51,450 nt of DNA from Erythrobacter tepidarius (GTDB taxonomy: Bacteria; Pseudomonadota; Alphaproteobacteria; Sphingomonadales; Sphingomonadaceae), in the NCBI RefSeq assembly GCF_002155695.1, contig NZ_MUYJ01000016.1:1-51450 (forward strand), read 5' to 3'. The position numbers and the translations under genes were made by a program. Positions 30,014 to 41,555 of this stretch are shown here, piece by piece. The stretch's first letter is position 1. Each line of letters begins with the position of its first letter. Under the pieces are notes generated by a model that searched no databases, was not told the DNA's origin, and saw nothing but the letters and a program-made list of their open reading frames with translations.

Positions 30014-31054
30014 ATGAAGCGTGAAAGCCAGTTCATCGGCCAATCGGGCGCCTTTCTCGACGCGGTCGAGCGCACCAGCCGTGCCGCGCCGATGAACCGT
30101 CCGGTGCTGGTGATCGGCGAACGCGGGACGGGCAAGGAGCTGATCGCCGAACGCCTGCACCGCCTGTCCACCCGCTGGGACGAGCCGCTCGTGACGATGA
30201 ACTGCGCGGCTCTGCCGGAAACCCTGATCGAGGCCGAGCTGTTCGGGCACGAGGCGGGAGCCTTCACCGGCGCGACCAGAGCCCGCGCGGGCCGCTTTGA
30301 AGAGGCAGACCGCGGCACGCTGTTTCTCGACGAGCTCGGCACGCTTTCGATGGGCGCGCAGGAGCGGCTGCTGCGCGCGATCGAATATGGCGAGGTCACC
30401 CGCATCGGCGCCTCGCGCCCGATCCGGGTCGACGTGCGGATCGTGGCCGCGACCAACGACGATCTCCCCGCGCTCGCGGCCAGCGGCAAATTCCGTGCCG
30501 ACCTGCTCGACCGGTTGAGCTTCGAGGTCATCACATTGCCCCCATTGCGGGTGCGCGAGGGCGACATCGGCGTGCTGGCGGAGTATTTCGGACGGCGCAT
30601 GGCGGCCGAGCTTGGTTGGGATCGCTGGCCCGGTTTCGCCCCGCACGTGATGGAGCAGCTGGAGAACTACGATTGGCCGGGCAATGTCCGCGAGCTGCGC
30701 AATGTCGTCGAGCGCGCGGTCTATCGCTGGGGCGAACCCGACATTCCCATCGCTCACGTGCAGTTCGATCCCTTCGACAGCCCGTGGCGTCCGCGCCCGC
30801 CGGCCCATCGCGGTGCACCGGTAGCGGATGCAAAGCCGCCCGCGCCTGCGCCTTGCGCGCCTGATTTCGACAGCATCGACGATCTGCGCGCGGCGGTCGA
30901 TGCGCATGAGCGTGCCATTCTCGAACATGCGCTCGGCAAGCACCGCTGGAACCAGCGCCAGACCGCGCGGGCGCTGGGCCTGACCTATGACCAGCTGCGC
31001 CATGCAATCCGCAAGCATGGGATCATGGAAGGCCAGGATAGCGCGGCGAGCTGA
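30014..31054 (+). CDS. pspF: sigma-54-dependent activator PspF
   Basis: A 346-residue bacterial enhancer-binding protein without receiver domain, as in PspF. Walker A is GERGTGKE (about 36-43), the sigma-54 loop GAFTGA is at about 82-87, Walker B is TLFLDEL (about 101-107), and DWPGNVREL lies at about 219-227. The C-terminal Fis-type helix-turn-helix is [20 protein letters not shown]. It activates the divergent psp operon and is inhibited by PspA. The Pro/Ala-rich linker before the HTH is longer than in E. coli. Start ATG 30014 gives the usual '[12 protein letters not shown]' beginning. Confidence 0.95.
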   Translation: MKRESQFIGQSGAFLDAVERTSRAAPMNRPVLVIGERGTGKELIAERLHRLSTRWDEPLVTMNCAALPETLIEAELFGHEAGAFTGATRARAGRFEEADRGTLFLDELGTLSMGAQERLLRAIEYGEVTRIGASRPIRVDVRIVAATNDDLPALAASGKFRADLLDRLSFEVITLPPLRVREGDIGVLAEYFGRRMAAELGWDRWPGFAPHVMEQLENYDWPGNVRELRNVVERAVYRWGEPDIPIAHVQFDPFDSPWRPRPPAHRGAPVADAKPPAPAPCAPDFDSIDDLRAAVDAHERAILEHALGKHRWNQRQTARALGLTYDQLRHAIRKHGIMEGQDSAAS

Positions 31055-31166
31055 CGGGACGATCGGGTTTGCACCGTAAGCCGGCGCACAGCCGCGCCGT
31101 GCCGCGTAACTTTCCTTAGGGCGCGGTTCAGCGCTTCTCCGCCATAATGCCGCAGGCTGCCATGTC

Positions 31167-31592
31167 ATGGTGCAGCCAGTCGCCCTTCCACGTCGCGCGC
31201 CGGGGTCCGAGCCGGCCACGCCTCCGCTGACCGGGCGGCGTAGCGCGGCACGTCTGCGGCTGGCGGTTCCGGTGCGGATGGTCTCGACCCATGCGACGCA
31301 GAATTGCATCCTGCTCGATCTGTCGCGCACCGGCGCGCGGATCGGCCTAGCCGAACCACTCGCGCCGGGAATGTGCCTCTATCTCAGGGTCGCGGGGTTC
31401 GAGGTTTTTGCCGAGGTCATCTGGCGCAAGGCCGGCACCGGCGGAGGCATCAATGGTCTGGCCTTCGACGAGCCCTTGTCCGATGCCGCTGTCCTCGCTG
31501 TGCGCCGCCATGCCGAGGGCTTTGCGCAGCAACAGCGCGATTGCCTGCGCGATCAGGTGCGGCGGTGGGTCAGCGGGGAAGGCCGCCTCTGA
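31167..31592 (+). CDS. PilZ domain protein
   Basis: A 141-residue PilZ protein. The c-di-GMP-binding features are GRRSAARLRL (RxxxR, about 23-32) and LDLSRTGARI (DxSxxG, about 50-59), followed by the strands of the beta-barrel (VFAEVIWRK). A C-terminal helical part (about 100-141) carries the QQQRDCLRDQVRRW segment. It probably reports c-di-GMP to surface or cell-cycle functions. It sits between pspF and the rimP operon with its own leader; the start at 31167 is the second of two nearby ATGs. Confidence 0.82.
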   Translation: MVQPVALPRRAPGSEPATPPLTGRRSAARLRLAVPVRMVSTHATQNCILLDLSRTGARIGLAEPLAPGMCLYLRVAGFEVFAEVIWRKAGTGGGINGLAFDEPLSDAAVLAVRRHAEGFAQQQRDCLRDQVRRWVSGEGRL

Positions 31593-31759
31593 TCGCAGGC
31601 CGCCTGGCTGGCCGCAATCTGCGCTTGGCTCTTGCCAAATCGCGTGTCCGCGCCTAAGTGCGCATCCATCCCGACATTGTCGTGACAAGGTTTGGATGCT
31701 GGCGCCTGACGGGGCCGGCCCAAACCGCGTTGCAACGATGCCGCCCCGCCGGAGAACTC

Positions 31760-32329
31760 ATGGCCGATATCGCGCGCCTGACTGCATTGATCGAACCCGA
31801 GGCTGCGGCCCTCGGTTTCGAGCTCGTGCGCGTCGCGTTCCTGCCGTCCGAGGCGGGCGACGGCGGCATGGCCTTGCAGATCATGGCCGAGGATCCGGCC
31901 ACCGGCCAGCTGGTGATCGACCAGTGCGCCGCGCTCTCGCGCCGGGTCTCGGACGTGATCGACGCGGCCGAGGAAGCGGGCGAGGTGCTGATCGAGGGGG
32001 CCTATCATCTCGAAGTCTCTTCGCCGGGTATCGACCGGCCGCTGACCCGCGAGAAGGACTTCACCAAATGGGCCGGGCACGTGGCCCGGATCGTCATGGT
32101 CAAGGGCTATGCCGGCCAGCGCACCAACAAGGGGCTGCTCCACGGCATCGAGGACGGCATGGTGCTTCTCACCGACGCCAAGGCGGGCGATGTGCGTCTG
32201 CCGCTGGACCAGATCCATTCGGCCAAGCTCGTCCTCACCGACGCGCTGATCGCCGCCACCCGCCCGCTCGATATCAGCGGGGCTGACGAACTCATCGAAG
32301 ACACCCAGGAAGAAAAGGCAGACGACTGA
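31760..32329 (+). CDS. rimP: ribosome maturation factor RimP
   Basis: A 189-residue RimP, needed for 30S subunit maturation. The central YHLEVSSPGIDRPLTREKDF block (20 residues, from about 81) is the family signature; the C-terminal SH3-like domain includes KAGDVRLPLDQIHSAKLV. GGAG lies 5 bases before ATG 31760. The stop shares one base with nusA's ATG (TGATG). It is the first gene of the rimP-nusA-ylxR-infB transcript. Confidence 0.93.
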   Translation: MADIARLTALIEPEAAALGFELVRVAFLPSEAGDGGMALQIMAEDPATGQLVIDQCAALSRRVSDVIDAAEEAGEVLIEGAYHLEVSSPGIDRPLTREKDFTKWAGHVARIVMVKGYAGQRTNKGLLHGIEDGMVLLTDAKAGDVRLPLDQIHSAKLVLTDALIAATRPLDISGADELIEDTQEEKADD

Positions 32330-33960
32330 TGGCCAGTGCCATTTCCGCCAACAAGGCCGAACTCCTCGCGATCGCCAATGCGGTCGCCTCGGAAAAGATG
32401 ATCGACAAGGCGATCGTCATCGAGGCGATGGAAGAAGCGATCCAGAAATCCGCGCGCAACCGTTATGGTGCGGAAAACGACATCCGCGCCAAGCTCGATC
32501 CGCTGACCGGCGATCTGACGCTGTGGCGCGTGGTCGAGGTGGTCGAGGAGGTCGAGGACTATTTCAAGCAGGTCGATCTCAAGCAGGCCCAGAAGCTCCA
32601 GCCCGGCGCCAAGGTGGGCGACTTCATCGTCGATCCGCTGCCCCCTGTCGATCTCGGCCGCATCGATGCGCAGTCGGCCAAGCAGGTGATTTTCCAGAAA
32701 GTGCGCGATGCCGAGCGCGAGCGTCAGTACGAGGAATTCAAGGACCGCGTCGGCGAGATCATCACCGGGGTGATCAAATCGGTCGAATTCGGTCATGTGA
32801 TTGTCAACCTCGGCCGTGCCGAGGGCGTGATCCGCCGCGATCAGCAGATCCCGCGCGAGGCGGCGCGCGTGGGCGAGCGCGTGCGTGCGCTGATCACCAA
32901 GGTCGAGCGTAACAACCGCGGCCCGCAGATCTTCCTCAGCCGCGCCCACCCCGATTTCATGAAGAAGCTGTTCGCGCAAGAAGTGCCCGAAATCTACGAC
33001 GGCATCATCGAGATCAAGGCCGCCGCCCGCGATCCGGGCAGCCGCGCCAAGATCGGCGTGATAAGCTATGATTCGAGCATCGATCCGGTCGGCGCCTGCG
33101 TCGGGATGAAGGGCAGCCGCGTGCAGGCGGTGGTGCAGGAATTGCAGGGGGAGAAGATCGACATCATCCCCTGGTCGGAAGACACGGCGACCTTCGTCGT
33201 CAACGCGCTCCAGCCGGCGACGGTCAGCCGCGTCGTGCTCGACGAGGAAGACGGCCGGATCGAGGTGGTGGTGCCCGACGAGCAACTCAGCCTAGCGATC
33301 GGTCGCCGCGGCCAGAACGTGCGCCTGGCGAGCCAGCTCACCGGGCACCAGATCGACATCATGACCGAGCAAGAAGCCTCGGAGAAGCGCTCGAAGGAAT
33401 TCGCCGAGCGCTCCAAGATGTTCGAAGAAGAGCTCGACGTCGATGAAACCCTCTCGCAGCTGCTGGTGGCCGAAGGCTTTGCCGAGCTGGAAGAGGTGGC
33501 CTATGTCGATCTCGCCGAACTTGCGAGCATCGAAGGCTTCGACGAGGAACTGGCCGAGGAACTCCAGAGACGGGCGCTCGAAGCGCTCGAACGGCAGGAG
33601 GAAGCGCACCGCAAGGTGCGCCGCGAGCTGGGCGTGGAGGATGCCCTCGCCGAGCTTCCGCACCTCACCGAAGCGATGCTGGTCACGCTCGGCAAGGCGG
33701 GTATCAAGACGCTCGACGATCTCGCCGATCTGGCGACCGACGAACTGATCGCCAAGAAGCGCGAGGCCCCGCGGCGCCGCAACAATGCCGATGGTCCGCC
33801 GCTGCGGCGTGCGCAGCGCGAGGCCGAAAAGGGCGGCGTGCTGGGTGAATATGGTCTCACCGAAGAGCAGGGCAACGAAATCATCATGGCTGCCCGTGCG
33901 CACTGGTTCGAAGACGAGCCCGACACGCAGGAGGCCGCCGATGCGGACTCCACCCAATGA
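32329..33960 (+). CDS. nusA: transcription termination/antitermination factor NusA
   Basis: A 543-residue NusA, which binds RNA polymerase and RNA to control pausing, termination and antitermination. The N-terminal polymerase-binding domain (1-125), S1 domain (about 135-200, GVIKSVEFGHVIVNLGRAEG), the two KH domains (about 230-350, with GACVGMKGSRVQAVVQEL and LAIGRRGQNVRLASQL) and two C-terminal helix-hairpin-helix repeats (about 370-480) are all visible. The extra about 60 residues at the end are acidic and typical of alphaproteobacteria. It overlaps ylxR by 20 bases. Confidence 0.96.
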   Translation: MASAISANKAELLAIANAVASEKMIDKAIVIEAMEEAIQKSARNRYGAENDIRAKLDPLTGDLTLWRVVEVVEEVEDYFKQVDLKQAQKLQPGAKVGDFIVDPLPPVDLGRIDAQSAKQVIFQKVRDAERERQYEEFKDRVGEIITGVIKSVEFGHVIVNLGRAEGVIRRDQQIPREAARVGERVRALITKVERNNRGPQIFLSRAHPDFMKKLFAQEVPEIYDGIIEIKAAARDPGSRAKIGVISYDSSIDPVGACVGMKGSRVQAVVQELQGEKIDIIPWSEDTATFVVNALQPATVSRVVLDEEDGRIEVVVPDEQLSLAIGRRGQNVRLASQLTGHQIDIMTEQEASEKRSKEFAERSKMFEEELDVDETLSQLLVAEGFAELEEVAYVDLAELASIEGFDEELAEELQRRALEALERQEEAHRKVRRELGVEDALAELPHLTEAMLVTLGKAGIKTLDDLADLATDELIAKKREAPRRRNNADGPPLRRAQREAEKGGVLGEYGLTEEQGNEIIMAARAHWFEDEPDTQEAADADSTQ

Positions 33961-34750
33961 GCGCCTGACGTCCGACATCGTCGCGCCTTTGCTTTCGGCC
34001 CCCTCTGATCGGGTGGCCGGGAGCGAGCGGCGCTGTATCCTTACAGGCGCGCATGACGCGCGTGCTGTGCTGGTCAGGCTGGCGATTGCGCCGGACGGGC
34101 TGGTGTTGCCCGATCCGGCGGCCAAGGCGCCGGGGCGCGGTGCGTGGATCGGCGTGAGCCGCGACGCGCTCGCGGCAGCGGTGGCCGACGGCCGGTTGAA
34201 GCGGGCGCTGATGCGCGCCTTCAAGGGTGCTCAACTCACCATTCCGGACGATCTGCCCGCGCGGGTGGAAGCCGCGCTGGCGCGCCACCTCGGTGACCGG
34301 CTCGGGCTGGAATTGCGCAGCGGCAACATCGTGCTCGGCGCGTCCCGGATCGCGGAGCAGGCGCGCGCCGGCAGGCTCGCGGCCCTGCTGCACGCCAGCG
34401 ACAGCAGTGAGGACGGGCGGCGCAAGCTCGATCAGGCCTGGCGCGTCGGGCGCGGGGCGGAAGGATCGGGGGAACGCGGGCTGGTCTTGCCTCTGGACCG
34501 CATGGCATTGTCTGTGGCATTGGGCCGCGACAATGTCGTCCACCTCGGCGTTGCCGGCCATCCCGGCGACATGCGCGCCGCGATGCGGGTGCTGCAGGCA
34601 GTTTCCCGGCTTTCGCGCTTTGTTGCTGGCGGCAGCGCGCCCGCCGGCATGAGCGGTATGGGGGACAATTCCGGTCGGGACAGCCCCGGCAACAGCGAGC
34701 GGCCGCACCCGGCTGGCCGTTCGGCACAAGACGAATACGTGAAGGACTGA
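33941..34750 (+). CDS. ylxR: YlxR-type RNA-binding protein fused to an L7Ae-like domain
   Basis: A 269-residue protein. The N-terminal about 100 residues are the DUF448/YlxR fold (ERRCILTGAHDARAVLVRLA, GRGAWIGVSRDAL), known as an RNase P modulator (RnpM) in other bacteria. The segment about 120-220 (RSGNIVLGASRIAEQARAGR) has the look of an L7Ae-type RNA-binding domain, a fusion typical of alphaproteobacteria. A low-complexity tail follows. The start ATG lies within the end of nusA, so the two are coupled; infB follows 9 bases later. Confidence 0.88.
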   Translation: MRTPPNERLTSDIVAPLLSAPSDRVAGSERRCILTGAHDARAVLVRLAIAPDGLVLPDPAAKAPGRGAWIGVSRDALAAAVADGRLKRALMRAFKGAQLTIPDDLPARVEAALARHLGDRLGLELRSGNIVLGASRIAEQARAGRLAALLHASDSSEDGRRKLDQAWRVGRGAEGSGERGLVLPLDRMALSVALGRDNVVHLGVAGHPGDMRAAMRVLQAVSRLSRFVAGGSAPAGMSGMGDNSGRDSPGNSERPHPAGRSAQDEYVKD

Positions 34751-34759
34751 CGAGCGATA

Positions 34760-37281
<2,522 letters not shown>

Positions 37282-37285
<4 letters not shown>

Positions 37286-37722
37286 GCGAGAAGGTCTACT
37301 TTCCCGAGGATGCCGGGCAGTCGCCGCACACGGCGCTGCTCGGCTCCGAGTTCGTCAGCTTCGACGAAGCGAGCCAGACCGCGACCATGCGCTTTCACGT
37401 GAAGCGCGAGATGACCACCTGGCGCGGGGGCGTGCAGGGCGGGCTGGTCGCGGGCTATCTCGATGACGTGATGGGCTATGCCTATGTCGCGGCCACCGGC
37501 GGCCAGATGGCCCCGCTCAATCTCGAAATCTCGATGAGCCTCATCCGCCTGATCCCGGAAGGGCCGCTGATCGGCAAGGGACGGGTGGTGCGCGCCGGGC
37601 AGCGGGTGATCTTCCTCGAAGGCGAGCTCTTGGCGGAAGACGGCACGCTCCACGCCCGCGCCACGTCGACCGCGATCCCGACTCCGCGCCCCACCCCGGA
37701 GCAGACCGGGATGCCCCGCTGA
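37282..37722 (+). CDS. PaaI-type hotdog-fold thioesterase
   Basis: A 146-residue hotdog-fold thioesterase that hydrolyses an acyl-CoA. The core helix [19 protein letters not shown] (about 48-66) carries the Gly and Asp typical of PaaI, and [17 protein letters not shown] is the following strand pair. The substrate is unknown. Translation begins at a GTG overlapping the infB stop (GTGA), and its stop shares one base with rbfA's ATG, so it is embedded in the translation operon. This is an unusual guest for a translation operon, though such inserts occur in sphingomonads. Confidence 0.85.
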
Positions 37723-38138
37723 TGGCCAGAGCGCCCTTCACCGCCGAACAGCAATCGGTCCGCGTCCTCAAGGTCGGCGAGCGGGTGCGGCATATCCTCT
37801 CGGAACTGCTCGCGCGCGGCGCGGTGCATGACGCTATCGTCAGTGCGGCGCATATCGCGGTGACCGAGGTGCGCATGACCCCGGATCTGCGCTACGCGAC
37901 GGCCTATGTGAAGGCGCTGCTGGGGGCGGGGCCGACGACCTCGGATGACGACGTGGTCCATGCCCTCAGGCAGAACACCGCCTTCCTCCAGCGCGAGGTG
38001 GCCCAGCGGCTCGGCCTCAAATTCGCGCCCAAGCTCAAGTTCCGCAAGGACGAAAGCTTTGCCGAGGCCGACCGGATCGAGGCGCTGCTGCGTCATCCCA
38101 AGGTCGCCCGCGATCTCGCCGAGGACGAAGAGCAATAG
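37722..38138 (+). CDS. rbfA: ribosome-binding factor A
   Basis: A 138-residue RbfA, a KH-type protein that assists 16S rRNA 5' end maturation and cold adaptation. Typical parts are [20 protein letters not shown] (11-30), [20 protein letters not shown], and the end [20 protein letters not shown] with the acidic tail. It is the last gene in the infB unit and is convergent with the YceI gene, from which it is separated by 6 bases. Confidence 0.95.
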   Translation: MARAPFTAEQQSVRVLKVGERVRHILSELLARGAVHDAIVSAAHIAVTEVRMTPDLRYATAYVKALLGAGPTTSDDDVVHALRQNTAFLQREVAQRLGLKFAPKLKFRKDESFAEADRIEALLRHPKVARDLAEDEEQ

Positions 38139-38144
38139 GTCAGG

Positions 38145-38729
38145 CTAGCGCGGCACCATTCGCGCCCGCAAGGTGATATCGACCTTGTTGCCGACGATCA
38201 GCTGATAGCTTTTCATCCCGAACTGCCGGCGGTCGATGGTGGTCGTTCCGGTGAAGCTTACGGGCCGACCCGCATTGCGCACCGGGTCGGCATCGAAGGT
38301 CACGGCGAGCGTCGCCGGCATGGTCACGCCGCGCGCAGTCAGCTCGCCCGAAACCGTGCCCTTGGTCGCGCTCACGAGCTTCATGGAACGGCCGATAAAG
38401 CGGATCGTGGGGTATTTCTCGACCCAGAAGAACTTCTCGCCCTTCAGCCTTGCGAGCGTGACCGAATCGGGCGCCTCGATCGCGCTGGCATCGAAAGTGA
38501 CATCGATCACCGCCTTTTCGGGGGCGCCGGGGATGATCGTTACCGCGCCCTCCATCCGCGGGAAGCGGGCGGTCTTGCTGGCAAGGCCGAAGAACGGAAC
38601 CCTGGCCGAGACATCGCTGGCCGCCGCATCGAGGATGTAGCGCTGCGCCGTGCTAGGCGTGTTGGCGAGCGCGAAGACGGCCAGCAGGGGCAGCAGGATC
38701 ATCCGGAGGCAGGCAACGGGGTTCAGCAT
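38145..38729 (-). CDS. YceI family periplasmic protein
   Basis: A 194-residue exported YceI/lipocalin-like protein, a beta-barrel that binds isoprenoid-like lipids. A signal peptide covers the start (VACLRMILLPLLAVFALA, then NTPSTAQ), and the mature part begins RYILDAAASDVSARVPFFGL with the usual YceI pattern (DVTFDASAIEAPD, FIGRSMKLV, GELTARGVTMPATLAV, DRRQFGM). Start choice between 38729 and an ATG at 38702 is not certain; both keep a signal peptide. It is convergent with rbfA. The spacer to tdk is short, with divergent promoters expected. Confidence 0.85.
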   Translation of the reverse strand: MLNPVACLRMILLPLLAVFALANTPSTAQRYILDAAASDVSARVPFFGLASKTARFPRMEGAVTIIPGAPEKAVIDVTFDASAIEAPDSVTLARLKGEKFFWVEKYPTIRFIGRSMKLVSATKGTVSGELTARGVTMPATLAVTFDADPVRNAGRPVSFTGTTTIDRRQFGMKSYQLIVGNKVDITLRARMVPR

Positions 38730-38809
38730 GGCATTGCCTATACGCTTGATCCGGGCAAAAGGTTCAATCACGTCTCGCCCCGCGCCCAGCCTCTGGTTAG
38801 GCTGGCGCG

Positions 38810-39385
38810 ATGGCCAAGCTCTATTTCTACTACGCCAGCATGAACGCGGGCAAATCCGCTCACCTGTTGCAGGCCGACTTCAACTACCGCGAGCGCGGGA
38901 TGCGCACGATGCTGTGGACCGCAGCGCTTGACAGCCGCTCGGGCGGGCTAGTGAAAAGCAGGATCGGGTTGGAAAGCGCGGCGCACCGCTTCCATTCCGA
39001 CACCAATCTGTGGGCCGAAGTCAGCGCGGCGCATGCTGCCGAACCGCTCGATTGCGTTCTGGTCGACGAGGCACAGTTTCTCAGCGGCGCACAGGTGTGG
39101 CAGCTGGCGCGGCTGGCGGACGAGGGCGGCATTCCGGTGCTGTGCTATGGCCTGAGGACCGATTTTCAGGGCGAACTCTTCCCCGGTTCGGCAGTATTGC
39201 TGGGGATTGCCGATGCGCTGGTGGAGCTCAAGGCCGTGTGCCACTGCGGGCGCAAGGCGACGATGAACCTGCGCGTCGACGAAAGCGGCGCGCCGGTCAA
39301 ACAGGGCCAGCAGACCGAGATCGGGGGCAATGAGCGCTATCTTGCCTTGTGCCGCAAGCACTTCACCCAGGCGCTGGGACGATGA
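38810..39385 (+). CDS. tdk: thymidine kinase
   Basis: A 191-residue type II thymidine kinase that phosphorylates thymidine in the salvage pathway. The P-loop is SMNAGKSAHL (10-19), the catalytic Walker B-like part is VLVDEAQFLSGAQV (about 83-96) with the Glu, the lasso/zinc site is seen as CHCGRKA and, at the end, LCRKHF, and the YGLRTDFQGELFPGS loop follows Walker B. The length and layout are normal. It is followed 52 bases later by the site-2 protease. Confidence 0.95.
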   Translation: MAKLYFYYASMNAGKSAHLLQADFNYRERGMRTMLWTAALDSRSGGLVKSRIGLESAAHRFHSDTNLWAEVSAAHAAEPLDCVLVDEAQFLSGAQVWQLARLADEGGIPVLCYGLRTDFQGELFPGSAVLLGIADALVELKAVCHCGRKATMNLRVDESGAPVKQGQQTEIGGNERYLALCRKHFTQALGR

Positions 39386-39437
39386 TCCTGCCCGCGCCCT
39401 ATGGTTTTGGCCGATCCGCCACCCTATCTTGGGCGCG

Positions 39438-40157
39438 ATGACCGATACCCTTGCCCTGATCCTCGTGCTGGCGCCCGCCTTGGTGATGGCCATCGTGTTT
39501 CACGAGGTCGCGCATGGCTATGCCGCGCGGCTGCTGGGCGATCCCACCGCCTCCGAGCGCGGCCGGCTGACGCTCAATCCGATCGCGCATGTCGATCCGG
39601 TCGGAACATTGCTGGTGCCGGGCACGCTGGCGCTGCTGGGGGGGCCGATGTTCGGCTGGGCCAAGCCGGTGCCCGTCAACAAGTGGCGTCTCAACAATCC
39701 GCGCTTCGGGATGATGGCGGTGGCGGCGGCAGGCCCGGCGAGCAATTTCCTCCTCGCGCTGGTCGGCGCGGTGCTCTACGGCCTCGTGCTGCCCGACGGT
39801 GCCACGTTCAGCGACGACGGCAGCACCGCGCTGGTGCTGAACGCCTTGGGCAAGCCGCTGTGGCTGGGAACCGGGCTGTTCTACTTCATCCTGGCCAACT
39901 TGTTTCTGGGCATCTTCAACCTGCTGCCGATCCCGCCCTTTGACGGCTCGCACATCCTAGGCGGCGTGTTGCCGGCGTCGATGCGGGCGGTGTGGGAAAG
40001 GTTGCAGGGCATCGGCATGGCGTTGATCCTTGTCCTCGTCGCGGCCAGCTGGGTGTTCGGGACGAGCTGGCTGGGCAAAATCTTTATGCCGCCGGTGCTG
40101 TTCGCGATGCAGCTCTACCTCTCGCTCGCCGGCGCGATCCACGCGGCCTTTGCCTGA
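39438..40157 (+). CDS. site-2 protease (M50) family membrane metalloprotease
   Basis: A 239-residue membrane protein of the M50/S2P family. The HEVAHGY zinc motif (HExxH, about residues 22-28) lies in the first membrane helix, and LLPIPPFDGSHIL (about 165-177) supplies the NxxPxPxxDG zinc ligand. About five to six membrane spans. No PDZ domain is present, placing it in the short subgroup often of unknown substrate. ATG 39438 is preceded by gggcgcg with no strong ribosome site; a longer frame upstream overlaps tdk and is rejected. truB follows 8 bases after the stop. Confidence 0.88.
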   Translation: MTDTLALILVLAPALVMAIVFHEVAHGYAARLLGDPTASERGRLTLNPIAHVDPVGTLLVPGTLALLGGPMFGWAKPVPVNKWRLNNPRFGMMAVAAAGPASNFLLALVGAVLYGLVLPDGATFSDDGSTALVLNALGKPLWLGTGLFYFILANLFLGIFNLLPIPPFDGSHILGGVLPASMRAVWERLQGIGMALILVLVAASWVFGTSWLGKIFMPPVLFAMQLYLSLAGAIHAAFA

Positions 40158-40165
40158 GCAGGACC

Positions 40166-41161
40166 ATGGGTGACGAGCGCAAGGCCGTGCCGCTGTCGGG
40201 CTGGCTGATCCTCGACAAGCCGCGCGGGCTTGGCAGCACGCAGGGGGTGAGCGCGGTCAAGCGGATGCTGCGGCAGCACGGCTATGCGAAAACGAAGGTA
40301 GGCCATGGCGGCACGCTCGATCCGCTGGCCGAGGGCGTGCTGCCGATCGCGCTCGGCGAGGCGACCAAGCTCGCCGGCCGGATGCTGGATGCTTCCAAGA
40401 TCTACGTGTTTACCCTTCGCTTCGGGCAGCAGACCGACACGCTCGACACCGAAGGGGCCGTTGTCGCGACCAGCGATGTGCGCCCGACGCGGGATGCGGT
40501 CATGGCCGTGCTGCCGCGTTTCACCGGCGCAATCGCGCAGGTTCCGCCCGCCTACAGCGCGCTCAAGCTCGATGGCCAGCGCGCCTATGCCAGGGCGCGG
40601 GCAGGCGAGAGGGTGGAACTGACACCGCGCAGCGTGACGATCCATGCACTTTCGCTCTTGCCGGATGCGCCAGGGCGGGATGAAGTCACGCTCGAGGCCC
40701 ACGTCTCCAAGGGCACCTACATCCGCAGCCTCGCGCGTGACATCGCGCAGGCGCTCGGCACCTGCGCCCATGTCACCTATCTGCGCCGCATCAAGGCCGG
40801 CCCCTTCCATGAGCAGCAGGCGATTTCGCTGGACAATCTGGAGGAAGTCGCTAAGGGCGCAGGGCTTGAACACCTCCTCCTGCCGCTGGAGGCGGGGCTG
40901 GACGACATCCCGGCCCTCGCACTCGACCAGGCAAGCGCGCAGGCGGTCCGGCAGGGCCGGGTGCTGTCTGGCATGCCCCAATCATCCGGGCTCTACCTCG
41001 CGAAACTGGGCGCCGCCCCGGTCGCGCTGATGGAGATTTCGGATGGCACGGCCAAGGTCGTGAGGGGCTTCAACCTTCCCGATGTCGCTGAGCAAGAAAG
41101 AGAATACCATGTCGGTGACCGCCGAAAAGAAGCAGGAAATCATTGCCGCGAACGCCCGTGA
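40166..41161 (+). CDS. truB: tRNA pseudouridine synthase B
   Basis: A 331-residue TruB, which makes pseudouridine-55 in the T loop of tRNAs. The catalytic motif is [20 protein letters not shown] with Asp52; [20 protein letters not shown] and [18 protein letters not shown] are the other conserved blocks. The C-terminal about 20 residues after VVRGFNL are not typical and run through the start of rpsO: truB overlaps rpsO by 53 bases. The core enzyme is complete, so the overlap affects only the tail. Confidence 0.94.
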   Translation: MGDERKAVPLSGWLILDKPRGLGSTQGVSAVKRMLRQHGYAKTKVGHGGTLDPLAEGVLPIALGEATKLAGRMLDASKIYVFTLRFGQQTDTLDTEGAVVATSDVRPTRDAVMAVLPRFTGAIAQVPPAYSALKLDGQRAYARARAGERVELTPRSVTIHALSLLPDAPGRDEVTLEAHVSKGTYIRSLARDIAQALGTCAHVTYLRRIKAGPFHEQQAISLDNLEEVAKGAGLEHLLLPLEAGLDDIPALALDQASAQAVRQGRVLSGMPQSSGLYLAKLGAAPVALMEISDGTAKVVRGFNLPDVAEQEREYHVGDRRKEAGNHCRERP

Positions 41162-41378
41162 CCCCAAGGACACCGGCAGCCCGGAAGTGCAGGTTGCGAT
41201 CCTCACCGAGCGCATCCGCAACCTGACCGAGCACTTCAAGGATCACCACAAGGACAATCACTCGCGCCGTGGCCTGCTGATGATGGTCAACAAGCGTCGC
41301 AAGCTGCTCGCCTACCTCAAGAAGAAGGATGTCGAGCGCTATAACGCGCTGATCCAGAAGCTGGGCCTGCGCAAGTAA
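41109..41378 (+). CDS. rpsO: 30S ribosomal protein S15
   Basis: An 89-residue S15, a primary 16S rRNA-binding protein. [20 protein letters not shown] is the usual start and [20 protein letters not shown] the core helix, followed by [20 protein letters not shown] and the Tyr/Lys-rich end. ATG 41109 gives the standard length; an earlier in-frame ATG at 41082 would add nine residues. It overlaps the end of truB and is followed by a strong hairpin and then pnp, the common order. Confidence 0.96.
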   Translation: MSVTAEKKQEIIAANARDPKDTGSPEVQVAILTERIRNLTEHFKDHHKDNHSRRGLLMMVNKRRKLLAYLKKKDVERYNALIQKLGLRK

Positions 41379-41389
41379 GAGTTCGCGGG

Positions 41390-41414
41390 AAGGGCGGCTC
41401 AAGGGGCCGCCCTT
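41390..41414 (+). terminator. hairpin between rpsO and pnp
   Basis: Stem aagggcggc (41390-41398) with gccgccctt (41406-41414) and a seven-base loop, 12 bases after the rpsO stop. It is a probable terminator, or processing/autoregulatory site for pnp. The remaining spacer to 41556 shows nothing else. Confidence 0.6.
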
Positions 41415-41555
41415 CGTGCATTTGGGGCTTGGCAGGCATCCGGCCTGCATCGCCTCGGGGCCGAACCAGCGCCCCGCACCGGACCGGGACGGTTGTTTCC
41501 CCGGCACATGAGGCCCCGCCCGGCAATATGGCCGCGCGGGTCAGAAGGAAAACCG

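Noticed and set aside
29384..31330. 648-codon minus-strand frame over pspF
   Set aside because: Antisense to PspF and in a different frame from pspA; no family resemblance.
41379..41555. Riboswitch between rpsO and pnp
   Set aside because: Only a simple hairpin is present; no conserved riboswitch layout was recognised.
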